Positions 17,621 through 25,498 of a stretch of DNA of 64,000 nucleotides are shown here, in pieces. The stretch comes from Methylobacterium sp. GTDB lineage: Bacteria > Pseudomonadota > Alphaproteobacteria > Rhizobiales > Beijerinckiaceae. The DNA is taken from positions 1 through 64,000 of the forward strand of contig PNLY01000004.1 of NCBI GenBank assembly GCA_013823325.1. The letters run 5' to 3'. Each line of letters begins with the position of its first letter. The first letter of the stretch is position 1. The notes below the pieces were generated by a model. It did not search any database. It had not been told where the DNA came from and was given only the letters and a program-made list of their open reading frames with translations. The position numbers and the translations under genes were made by a program.

Positions 17621-18636
17621 CCGTTGAGCCACAGGATCCGGGCCCCGGGTCGATGCTGGTCGTCGAGGGGCTGAGCAAGTCGTTTCAACAGGGAACGCCG
17701 CTGTTTCGGCGGCTTGCGGGCAAGGCACCGATCGTTCACGCAGTCGACGATGTCAGCCTGACGATCGCGAGAGGCGAGACGCTCGCCCTGGTCGGTGAAT
17801 CCGGTTGCGGCAAGTCAACCTTCGCGCGGACCGTGATGGGGCTGGAGCGCCCCAGCGCCGGGATCATTCGCTTCGACAGCCAACCGCTCGCCCCGTCGGT
17901 GTCCGACCGTCCGGCGAAGCTGCGCCGCAGCATGCAGATGATCTTCCAGGACCCCTATACGAGCCTGAACGGGCGCTGGCGCGTCCGCGACATCGTCGCC
18001 GAGCCGATCCGTGAAGGACAGGGCGATCTCTCTCAAAGTGCGATCAACGAGCAGGTGGGAGAGTTGCTGGTGAAGGTCGGCCTTTCGCAAGACGATCTCG
18101 CCAAATATCCGCATCAGTTCTCGGGCGGGCAGCGCCAGCGGATCGCGATCGCGCGCGCGATCGCGACGGCGCCGGCTTTCCTGGTCTGCGACGAGCCGAC
18201 ATCGGCGCTCGATGTCTCGGTCCAAGCCCAGATCCTCAATCTGATGTGCGAGCTGCGCGAACAGAGCGAGGGGCTGACCAGCCTTTTCATTTCGCACAAC
18301 CTCGCCGCGGTCCGCCATTTCGCCGATCGGGTCGGCGTTATGTATCTTGGCCGGCTGGTCGAAGTCGCACCGGCGCAGGAGCTGTTCGAGGCTCCGCAGC
18401 ATCCCTATACGCAGATGCTGCTCGCTGCGGTTCCGGGCAAGCGCCGCGGGCAGGGCAAGGCCGGAATCCAAGGCGAACTTCCCAATCCGCTCGCCCCGCC
18501 AACGGGCTGCGCCTTCAATCCTCGCTGCCCCCTTGCCGTCGACCGTTGCCGCAGCGAGCGTCCCGTGCTGGCCGCGTCGCGATTGAAACCGGCGAGAAGC
18601 GTTGCATGTCATGTCGCCACTGTCTCGTCGGTGTGA
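17617..18636 (+). CDS. ABC transporter ATP-binding protein, DppF type
   Basis: This 339-residue ATPase pairs with the DppD-type protein. It contains Walker A GESGCGKSTFAR, the signature FSGGQRQRIAIARAIA, Walker B LVCDEPTSALDVS and the C-terminal CAFNPRCPLAVDRC segment. The ATG at 17617 overlaps the preceding stop by 4 bases. It is the last gene of the transport operon; decayed mobile DNA begins directly after it. Confidence 0.9.
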   Translation: MTVEPQDPGPGSMLVVEGLSKSFQQGTPLFRRLAGKAPIVHAVDDVSLTIARGETLALVGESGCGKSTFARTVMGLERPSAGIIRFDSQPLAPSVSDRPAKLRRSMQMIFQDPYTSLNGRWRVRDIVAEPIREGQGDLSQSAINEQVGELLVKVGLSQDDLAKYPHQFSGGQRQRIAIARAIATAPAFLVCDEPTSALDVSVQAQILNLMCELREQSEGLTSLFISHNLAAVRHFADRVGVMYLGRLVEVAPAQELFEAPQHPYTQMLLAAVPGKRRGQGKAGIQGELPNPLAPPTGCAFNPRCPLAVDRCRSERPVLAASRLKPARSVACHVATVSSV

Positions 18637-18802
18637 TCGCCGTGGAGAGGAGCAATGCGCCAGTAGCCGACTCCAAGTGGCCTTCCTCGAACAGACCTTT
18701 GAGCGCGAAGGTCAACCGCTTGGTGCCGCCGCTTGGTGCCGCTCCAGCCTTATAGCTTGCTCGCGACAAACGCTTCGCGTTTGCGCGGACGTGACCGAGG
18801 GG

Positions 18803-18956
18803 TCCACTCGGGAATGCCTGACGGTCCGCATCGATCGCAGGCTCAGGTCGACCGATGTCATCGACGTCCTCTCGGACCTCTTCATCCTGCGCGACGTGCT
18901 GGCATGTGCGTTCAGACAACGGCCCGGAGTTCGAGCAATTCCTGCGGTAAGAAGGT
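18803..18956 (+). pseudogene. IS3-family OrfB transposase remnant
   Basis: One frame reads STRECLTVRIDRRLRSTDVI then DVLSDLFILRDV (18803-18898), and after a frameshift another reads HVRSDNGPEFEQF (about 18902-18940). These are consecutive parts of the DDE integrase core of IS3-group transposases, including the second catalytic aspartate in SDNGPEF. The rest of the gene, including the final glutamate, is missing, so it cannot be active. Confidence 0.7.
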
Positions 18957-19056
18957 CTTGACTTGCGAACAATGACAGCATCGATACCCGCCTGCAGGAA
19001 AGCGATCGGCGCGGCGATTCAGAGCGGCCCCTGAGCCTCCTTTTTAACTGACGCGG

Positions 19057-19270
19057 TGTCCAAGCGCTTTCAGGAGCACCTAGGAAGTCTCTCAGGAGCC
19101 AGTGTGGCTCATTATAGAGATACACGGCTCAAAGGCGTGAAGCCGGCCACCGTGCGCCGCGAGCTTGTGATATTTCGGCATGTGTTCGAGGCTGCAATAG
19201 GAGTGGGGCGTTCCGCCAACGAGCAATCCCGCGCGGACGATTAAGGTTCCCAAGGGCTCTATTACAATAT
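19057..19270 (+). pseudogene. Tyrosine-recombinase (phage-type integrase) N-terminal remnant
   Basis: The frame reads ASVAHYRDTRLKGVKPATVR then RELVIFRHVFEAAI, which looks like the core-binding SAM-like domain of phage/ICE integrases. It then shifts to a second frame that would continue EWGVPPTSNPARTIKVPKG, the usual end of that domain. The catalytic domain is absent. The match is from pattern recognition and was not checked against a database. Confidence 0.6.
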
Positions 19271-19287
19271 AGGACTGAACTAGCGCA

Positions 19288-20166
19288 CTACCCTCGCTTT
19301 GACCGATCCAAATATGCAGTCAAGATGGCTCCGCACATGATGATCGCGCTTGGAATTACCAGACTTTGATTGAGTGGCTCGCCAAACAGTAGCGCGCCGG
19401 CGCCCGCGAGCGCTGGAATTCGCAACGTGTCCAGGGCGGCGACCTGGACGGCGGTGCCATGGCGCGTTGCCTGGCTGAGTGACGCTTGCGTCATATAGCC
19501 AGAAACAGCCATCAGAACGACCGCAAACAGCAGTGTAGCCGTCCCGTGCGCGAAGAGCGTGGTCGTCGTCAGGGCCGAAGATGGAAGCTTGAGTGCCTCG
19601 GATCCCACTATGCTCAACGCTACGAAGATTGCGAGCTGTATGATATTCATCAGAAACAATATTGAACGTGTAGATTGTCTTTCGCTCAGAACTCCCAACA
19701 TGATATTTGTGCAGGTCAGAATGCCGACGCCCGCAAATGGAATGATGATCGCGAAGCCGATCACATCCATATATTGAAACACGATCGCCGCCGCTCCGGC
19801 GAAAATCAGGCCAAATCCGATCCATGCGAAGCGCGCCGGCCGCGTCCGGAAAGCGAAGGCGCCGATGGCGGCCGCGAACAAGGGTCCACTGAACTCGATG
19901 CTCGCCACCAGGCCCAGCGGCAGATTAGCGACACTCCAGACCACCGCGATCGCGCCCATGGCATGCAGGGCGCTCCGAGCCAGATGCAGCGGCAGGCGCG
20001 AGCGCCAGACCTCGCGAAACAGCTTGCGGTCGCGCCAACCCAGGGCGAGACCGATCGCCAACCCACCGGCCGAGCGTATGGCGAGAATTTCCGGATACGA
20101 GAGGTCGAGCTTTAGTTGACGGATCGCGACAGCGAGGAGGAAATAGGCGAAGACGTTTCCGGCCAT
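19288..20166 (-). CDS. DMT-superfamily (EamA-type) transporter
   Basis: The 292-residue protein has about ten hydrophobic segments in two repeats, for example VFAYFLLAVAIRQL, GLVASIEFSGPLFAAAIGAF and LLFAVVLMAVSGYMT, typical of EamA drug/metabolite exporters. I placed the start at ATG 20166; the open frame reaches further up to 20298, but that part overlaps the carbamoyltransferase gene and is not membrane-like. The end of the carbamoyltransferase frame overlaps the transporter start by about 55 bases, so the two are probably co-transcribed, and the exporter may handle a product of that enzyme. The substrate is unknown. Confidence 0.75.
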   Translation of the reverse strand: MAGNVFAYFLLAVAIRQLKLDLSYPEILAIRSAGGLAIGLALGWRDRKLFREVWRSRLPLHLARSALHAMGAIAVVWSVANLPLGLVASIEFSGPLFAAAIGAFAFRTRPARFAWIGFGLIFAGAAAIVFQYMDVIGFAIIIPFAGVGILTCTNIMLGVLSERQSTRSILFLMNIIQLAIFVALSIVGSEALKLPSSALTTTTLFAHGTATLLFAVVLMAVSGYMTQASLSQATRHGTAVQVAALDTLRIPALAGAGALLFGEPLNQSLVIPSAIIMCGAILTAYLDRSKRG

Positions 20167-21149
20167 CCAGGCTGCGAACGCGAAGGAGATCGCCCCGCCC
20201 AGCGCCGGCCCGCGAGCATGCGGCTGAGAACCGCCATCCGAATCGGAACCGACAGCCGCACCTGGTCGAAGTACGCGGCGTTCGGGAGGCTGTCGCATGA
20301 CTTGTCGGTCTCGGAATGCCGCGGCAGGGGATTCATAATCATCGTCTTCGACCGATTTCTAAGGACCTTCTCGGCCGTCAAAGTAAATTTCTCGTCTTCA
20401 ATCTTTTGAGCGGTATCCATCTCGCCAATACGTCCGCTGATAATACTGGACGCTCTCTGAGTCTGGATCGAGAGAACATCATGATCCAACGTGGCCTCTA
20501 CGTTGTCCACTCTATCGATAATCGTGCCGCAACGCCTCAAATCATCAATCGCAGCCGCAGCGACGTTGGATAATTTCGTCTCAGGTGCAAGGCAAAGTGT
20601 GAAGCGCCGTGGGGGGCGCAAGGCGAGCAGCTTCATGAAGGAGAGGGCATGACGGGCCGTCGGATCGCACGACAGCGCCACCGACAGCCCCCTGACATCT
20701 CCGAGGCGTCGCTCGATCGTGAAGAGATCGACCAGGGCTTGGGTCGGGTGCTCGCCGATTCCGTTGCCACCATTGACCACGGGAAGGTGCGTCAGGCGCG
20801 CGATCTCTTCGACGGTCGCGACATGTTCAGTCCTGGCGACGATCAGGTCGCAGTACTCCGAGATCGTCCGGATGTGATCCTCGAGGTCTTCGCCTTGAGC
20901 CTTGCCGAGCCGGCTGCCCGGCGAAGCGGAGATATCGACGATATGATGACGGAGTCGGGAGGCCGCCACGTCGAACCCTATCCTGGTCCTCGTGCTTTCC
21001 TGCTCGAAGAAAAGGCCGATCATCCTGGGCCTTGTCCGTGCGGGCAACTTTCCGTCGGCAATTGCCGCAGCCTTGCTCAAGACGTCGAACAGATCCGATT
21101 CGTCGATATCATCGGCGGATAGGAGATCTTTGACGCCCACGCCAGCCAT
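20112..21149 (-). CDS. Aspartate/ornithine-carbamoyltransferase-like protein
   Basis: The protein has the two signature sites of carbamoyltransferases: the carbamoyl-phosphate loop ESTRTRIGFDVAASRL and HPTQALVDLFTIERRL, plus MNPLPRHSE near the C-terminus, so it is PyrB-like. It transfers a carbamoyl group to an amino acid or similar acceptor. The recognisable fold ends near RMAVLSRMLAG; the last 30 or so residues are arginine/serine-rich and do not resemble the family, and the 345-residue length exceeds the usual 300-320. No other pyrimidine genes are near, and the partner is an exporter, so a specialised role is more likely than housekeeping. Start ATG 21149. Confidence 0.75.
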   Translation of the reverse strand: MAGVGVKDLLSADDIDESDLFDVLSKAAAIADGKLPARTRPRMIGLFFEQESTRTRIGFDVAASRLRHHIVDISASPGSRLGKAQGEDLEDHIRTISEYCDLIVARTEHVATVEEIARLTHLPVVNGGNGIGEHPTQALVDLFTIERRLGDVRGLSVALSCDPTARHALSFMKLLALRPPRRFTLCLAPETKLSNVAAAAIDDLRRCGTIIDRVDNVEATLDHDVLSIQTQRASSIISGRIGEMDTAQKIEDEKFTLTAEKVLRNRSKTMIMNPLPRHSETDKSCDSLPNAAYFDQVRLSVPIRMAVLSRMLAGRRWAGRSPSRSQPGWPETSSPISSSLSRSVN

Positions 21150-21173
21150 AGCGCCCTGGCTCCCGTTGCTAGG

Positions 21174-21193
21174 AAACAGAACATATCCTGTTT
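21174..21193. promoter_or_regulatory. Candidate operator upstream of the carbamoyltransferase gene
   Basis: AAACAGAACATATCCTGTTT has perfect 6-base inverted arms (AAACAG/CTGTTT), and 16 of its 20 positions are symmetric. It lies 25-44 bases upstream of the carbamoyltransferase ATG and touches the stop codon of the GGDEF-EAL gene. No cognate regulator is encoded beside it. Confidence 0.4.
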
Positions 21194-23117
21194 AGGCTGC
21201 GGAGGAACGACCCTTTTTAGCGGTGGTTGTGGAAGGCCGGTCGATAGCAGGAAGCGCGACGCGCCGATCGATGATCGGATCGATATCCTCCTTCGGCATT
21301 GGCCGCGCGAACAGGAAGCCCTGAACGCCATAAGGGGCAAAGCGCGTCACCGCTTCGAACTGCTCTGGCGTCTCCACGCCCTCGACGATCATCGGCACGT
21401 TCAAATCGCCCGCCAGACCTGTGATTGCCCGCATCAGCGCTCTCGCCTTGGTGCTCGTGGCGATGCTGCCGACGAAGGCCCGGTCGATCTTCAGCATGTC
21501 GATCGGGAGCTCGGCAAAGTAGCTCAGCGACGAGTATCCCGTGCCGAAATCGTCCAGAGCCACCTTCACGCCCAGCGCGCGAATTCGGTGCAGCGTCGCG
21601 ATCACGAAGTCCTTGTCCTCCGCGAGCGTCGTCTCAGTGACCTCGATCGTCACCCGGTGAGGCGCAACCCCGGTCCGCCGCAGCGCGTCCTCGATGACGC
21701 CGACGAGATCATGATCCCGGTGGAACTGCTTGGCGGATACGTTGACACTGACGCCGACCGGCTGCGGCCAGCTGATCGCTGCCTTCAGCGCCTGCTCGAT
21801 CGCAAAAGAGCCGAGGCTCTTGATTAGCCCGTTCTGCTCGGCAAGGGGGATGAATTCCGAAGGGCTGACCGAGCCGCGCGTTGGATGCCGCCAGCGCATC
21901 AACGCCTCACACAACAAGATCGTTCGACCGCGCGGGCTATAGATCGGCTGGAAATGGAGCTCGAACTGACCTTCGACGATGGCCTTGGCCAAGTCCTGCT
22001 CCAGCTCGATCCGACGATCATAGGCTTCGCTCAACTCTGGCACATAGGACAGCCAGCGGTTTTTCCCTTCAGCCTTCGCCTTGTAGAGAGCCAGGTCGCA
22101 GTGCTTGAGTGAACGTTCGATCGATTCGCCGGTCGCATTGGTAAGACCGATGCTGACGGAAACCGAGAGAGTGGCTTTGCCGACGCTTATGGGATCTGCG
22201 AACAAGCTAACCACCAGCGCGGCCAGCTCGGCAACATCTTTGCTGGTGCGATCGGAGACGATCATGAACTCGTCGCCGCCGATTCGCGCGGCTTTTTCGC
22301 TGGACTCCAGAACCGACGAGATGCGAGCGGCGACCAGAGACAGCAGGGCATCGCCGACGTCATGGCCCAGCGTGTCGTTGACTGTTTTGAAGTCATCGAC
22401 GTCCACTGACAGGAGGTAGGTTCGTCTTCCCGATGAAAGCCGCTCCTCCACTTCCTCGATGAACCCGCGCCTGTTGAGAAGCGACGTGATGCTGTCGGTC
22501 GTCGCGATGGTCTTAAGATCGCGTGTTGTGCGAAAATTCGATAGGAACACGCGGTGTATGACCTCCGAGGACGAGATCGTCAGCACAACGGTCATCAACA
22601 GCGCGCCTGCGATAACGACGAACGCAGGGATTTGAGAAGCAATCAGCGCGCCGGCGAAGGGCAGCGCCGCGAAAGTGACCTGGACATTCGTGATGAACGG
22701 GCGGGAGCTATTACGGCCCGCAATACCGGCGATGTAGCCGATGGTCTGCGCAACCGCCAATGTCACGATCCGGTCGTCAGCGTGAGCGGTGACGGCATAG
22801 GCGCCGAAGCAGCTCATCGTGAGGGCGGTCGCCCAAGCACCGGCATAAGCCAGACGCTCGAACACCGCCGTGGAGAATGACGTTTGTTTCTGTCGATAGA
22901 GAATCTGGGTTCCCAGGCGGAATGCGCCAACGCAACCCATGACGGCGCTGAGCAGAGCGAAGGCGGCGTCGCCGGTGATGGCAGCGCAAGCTGCGATCAC
23001 TATCGTTGCGATCGTCATCCCGATCGGGATTGCCAAAGGCGTGCCATAGAGCGCACGCACCATGACGCTGCGAAGCTCAGGATCATAGAGGACCGTCTTG
23101 GAAGCCCACGTCTTCAT
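21192..23117 (-). CDS. Membrane-anchored diguanylate cyclase/phosphodiesterase (GGDEF-EAL)
   Basis: This protein of about 641 residues combines an N-terminal membrane sensor (roughly residues 25-190, several hydrophobic segments), a GGDEF domain with ARIGGDEFMIVS and a C-terminal EAL domain with CEALMRWRHP, VNVSAKQF, LDDFGTGYSSLSYF and VEGVETPEQF. Both catalytic sites look intact, so it could make and degrade cyclic di-GMP. I see no RxxD inhibitory site just before the GGDEF motif (SSEKAARIGGDEF). ATG 23117 is preferred; an alternative at 23159 adds 14 polar residues. It is probably upstream in the same transcript as the carbamoyltransferase. Confidence 0.88.
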   Translation of the reverse strand: MKTWASKTVLYDPELRSVMVRALYGTPLAIPIGMTIATIVIAACAAITGDAAFALLSAVMGCVGAFRLGTQILYRQKQTSFSTAVFERLAYAGAWATALTMSCFGAYAVTAHADDRIVTLAVAQTIGYIAGIAGRNSSRPFITNVQVTFAALPFAGALIASQIPAFVVIAGALLMTVVLTISSSEVIHRVFLSNFRTTRDLKTIATTDSITSLLNRRGFIEEVEERLSSGRRTYLLSVDVDDFKTVNDTLGHDVGDALLSLVAARISSVLESSEKAARIGGDEFMIVSDRTSKDVAELAALVVSLFADPISVGKATLSVSVSIGLTNATGESIERSLKHCDLALYKAKAEGKNRWLSYVPELSEAYDRRIELEQDLAKAIVEGQFELHFQPIYSPRGRTILLCEALMRWRHPTRGSVSPSEFIPLAEQNGLIKSLGSFAIEQALKAAISWPQPVGVSVNVSAKQFHRDHDLVGVIEDALRRTGVAPHRVTIEVTETTLAEDKDFVIATLHRIRALGVKVALDDFGTGYSSLSYFAELPIDMLKIDRAFVGSIATSTKARALMRAITGLAGDLNVPMIVEGVETPEQFEAVTRFAPYGVQGFLFARPMPKEDIDPIIDRRVALPAIDRPSTTTAKKGRSSAA

Positions 23118-23289
23118 CAGTATCGAATCCGAGCCCCAGCTCCTTGACCGGCCTGACACCCTAGCAAGGCAATCGTCGATAATTAGTTGACACGGGTGGA
23201 CTAAAGCCCTCGGCGCTCGCTCGGTGGAATCGGCGCCTGAGTATATGTTCAGTTAACCAACCGCAGAGGCGCTGCACTATTTGGGCGGT
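23118..23289. other. Upstream region of the GGDEF-EAL gene
   Basis: This 170-base stretch should hold the promoter of the GGDEF-EAL gene on the minus strand. It is AT-richer near 23170-23190 and 23240-23260. I found no clear operator or terminator. Confidence 0.3.
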
Positions 23290-23700
23290 GACCTGAGACC
23301 CTGATCCTCCTCCAGATTTGGGTAGAGTCCGTTACTGAAGGAGACGGACGATGTGTCTCCCGCGGTTCCCGGAAGAGCGGATCATCGGGATGTTGAAGGA
23401 GCAGGAGGCCGGAGCGGCGACGGCCGTCGCAAGCACGGCGTCTCCTCGGCGACCTTCTACAGGTTCAAGACGAAATTTGGCGGGAGGGACGTGTCCGAGG
23501 CCCGGCGCCTGCGGTCGCTGGAGGATGAGACCAGCAAGCTCAAGCGAACGCTGGCCGATGCGATGCTGGACACCGTCGCGCTGAAGGACCTGCTGGAAAG
23601 AAGTGGTGACGCCCGCCGCCGAGCGGAAGGCCGGTGGTGCCTCACGCGATAAGCGAACGGCGCCTGAGCTCGCCTCAGCGCTCGTCGGGGAAGGACCTCT
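23290..23700 (+). mobile_element. Truncated IS3-family insertion sequence (left part)
   Basis: The stretch begins with TGACCTGAGACC, continues with an untranslated leader (GATTTGGGTAGAGTC, then GAAGGAGACGGACG) of the kind found in front of IS3-group orfA genes, and then contains a broken orfA and the first codons of orfB (VVTPAAERKAG near 23610-23640). The remainder of orfB and the right end are missing. The remaining sequence to 23896 is unassigned. Confidence 0.6.
23351..23640 (+). pseudogene. Frameshifted IS3-family OrfA
   Basis: The first frame reads PEERIIGMLKEQEAG, and after a shift near 23420 a second frame reads KHGVSSATFYRFKTKFGG, then VSEARRLRSLEDETSKLKRT and LADAMLDTVALKDLL. Together these make a standard OrfA with a helix-turn-helix and a leucine-zipper-like tail. 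The frameshift within the helix-turn-helix disables it. Confidence 0.75.
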
Positions 23701-23896
23701 CCTGTTCGCTCGAAGACGTGCACGTGGAAGATATTCTGGGCCGGGCCGATATCGACAGTCGTGATCGATACAAGCTCGTGCTGCGAGACAGCACCACTGT
23801 GGCGCCGCAGCGCCGGGACAGGAAGCCATCCCCATCTGGTTCGGGGCACTCACGGGCGGCAGGTCTGACATCCCGGCTCCCTCGCCGAGCGGAAGG
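23701..23896. other. Unassigned stretch after the IS fragment
   Basis: No gene or repeat is recognised in these 200 bases between the truncated insertion sequence and the end of the GMC oxidoreductase gene. It may be further decayed insertion DNA. Confidence 0.3.
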
Positions 23897-25498
23897 TCAG
23901 GCCATCAGCTGCGCCGCCTTCTCGGCGATCATCACCGCCGGCGCATGGGTGTTGCCCGAGACGATCGTCGGCATGATCGAGCAGTCGACGACGCGCAGGC
24001 CCGCAAGCCCGTGCACGCGCAGTTCCGGATCGACGACGGCCATCGGGTCGGTGCCCATCTTCGCGGTGCCGACCGGGTGGAAGATCGTGGTGGCGATGTC
24101 GCCCGCCGCCTGCGCCAGCTCGGTGGGATTTTGGATGCTCGCGCCGGGCTTGAGTTCTTCCGGGCGGAACGTCTGCATCCGCCGCGTCGCCATCAGGCGG
24201 CGCGCCGCCGTGATCGAGGCGGCTGCGACCTCGCGGTCGCTCTCGGTCGAGAGATAATTCGGCGCAATGCTGGGATGGGCGAACGGATCGGCCGAAACGA
24301 TCCGGACTTGGCCGCGCGAATCCGGGCGGAGATTGCAGACCGAGACCGTGATCGCCGGAAAGGCGTCGAGGGGCTGGCCGAAGCGCTCCAATGAGAGCGG
24401 CTGGACATGAAATTCGATGTTCGGCGTGGCGAAGCGCTCGTCCGAGCGCATGAAGATGCCGAGCTGGCTCGGCGCCATCGCCATCGGGCCGGAGCGGCGC
24501 AACGCATATTCGAGCGCAATGCCGGCCTTGCCGAACAGGCTCGCCTGGCGCTCGTTCAGCGTCCTTGCACCGGTGATCCTGAAGACGGTGCGGATCTGGA
24601 GATGGTCCTGCAGGTTCTCGCCGACGCCGGCCAGCTCGTGTCGGACTGGTATGCCGTGCTGCGACAGCAGCGCGCCCGGCCCGATACCGGAGAGCTGCAG
24701 CAATTGCGGCGAGCCGATCGCGCCAGCCGAGAGGACGAGTTCGCCGGCGGCGTCGACCTGTACGGGCTCACCCTTGAGCCGCAGCTCGAGCCCGCTGGCG
24801 CGCTTGCCGGAGAAGATGATGCGCTCGGCCTGCGCCCTGGTCAGCACTGTCAGGTTGCCGCGGCTGCGCACCGGGCTCAGGAAGGCGCGCACCGCGTTGA
24901 AGCGGAAGCCGGCTTTCTGGTTCACCTCGAAATAGGCCGAGCCGAAATTGTCGCCGGCATTGAAATCGTCGATCTTCGGCACGCCGATCTCCTCGGCGGC
25001 CTCGCGTACGGCATCGAGAATCGGCCAGGACAGGCGCTGGCGCTCGACCCGTAGTTCGCCCTCCTGGCCATGGAACGGTCCGGCCAGATTGTGATGCCGC
25101 TCCGATTTGCGGAACAGCGGCAGGACCTCGTCCCAGCCCCAGCCGGGATTGCCGAGCTGGCGCCAACCATCGTAGTCGGCGGCCTGGCCACGCATGTAGA
25201 TCATGCCGTTGATCGAGGAGCAGCCGCCCAGCACCTTGCCGCGCGGATAAGCGAGCGAGCGGCCGTTGAGGCCCTTCTCTTCGGCGGTCTTGTAGCCCCA
25301 GTCGGTCCGGGGATTGCCCATGCAGTAGAGGTAGCCGACCGGAATATGGATCCAGTGGTAATTGTCCGAGCCGCCGGCCTCGAGCAGCAGCACGCGCTTC
25401 TTCGGATCGGCGCTGAGGCGGTTGGCCAGCACGCAACCCGCCGACCCGGCGCCGACGATGACGTAATCCCAGGAGCCGAGATGGCGTCGGGCGCTCAC
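23897..25498 (-). CDS. GMC-family oxidoreductase (choline/alcohol dehydrogenase type)
   Basis: This is a 533-residue FAD enzyme that oxidises primary alcohols to aldehydes. It has the N-terminal dinucleotide fold VGAGSAGCVLANRLS, the FAD motif KVLGGCSSINGMIYMRG, the second GMC signature with AGAIGSPQLLQLSGIG and the C-terminal HPVGTAKMG and NTHAPAVMI segments with the catalytic histidines. The GTG at 25498 overlaps the kinase stop in a GTGA arrangement, so I prefer it to an ATG at 25525. It is the last gene of the polyol operon and may oxidise the polyol or a side-product aldehyde. Confidence 0.87.
   Translation of the reverse strand: MSARRHLGSWDYVIVGAGSAGCVLANRLSADPKKRVLLLEAGGSDNYHWIHIPVGYLYCMGNPRTDWGYKTAEEKGLNGRSLAYPRGKVLGGCSSINGMIYMRGQAADYDGWRQLGNPGWGWDEVLPLFRKSERHHNLAGPFHGQEGELRVERQRLSWPILDAVREAAEEIGVPKIDDFNAGDNFGSAYFEVNQKAGFRFNAVRAFLSPVRSRGNLTVLTRAQAERIIFSGKRASGLELRLKGEPVQVDAAGELVLSAGAIGSPQLLQLSGIGPGALLSQHGIPVRHELAGVGENLQDHLQIRTVFRITGARTLNERQASLFGKAGIALEYALRRSGPMAMAPSQLGIFMRSDERFATPNIEFHVQPLSLERFGQPLDAFPAITVSVCNLRPDSRGQVRIVSADPFAHPSIAPNYLSTESDREVAAASITAARRLMATRRMQTFRPEELKPGASIQNPTELAQAAGDIATTIFHPVGTAKMGTDPMAVVDPELRVHGLAGLRVVDCSIMPTIVSGNTHAPAVMIAEKAAQLMA

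Larger units (their letters stand above)
18637..19287. other. Decayed mobile-element region
   Basis: This 650-base gap contains no intact gene. It holds the two broken fragments listed separately (IS3-type transposase and integrase pieces) and an AT-richer right part. It marks the edge between the peptide-importer operon and the accessory block to the right. Confidence 0.6.
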
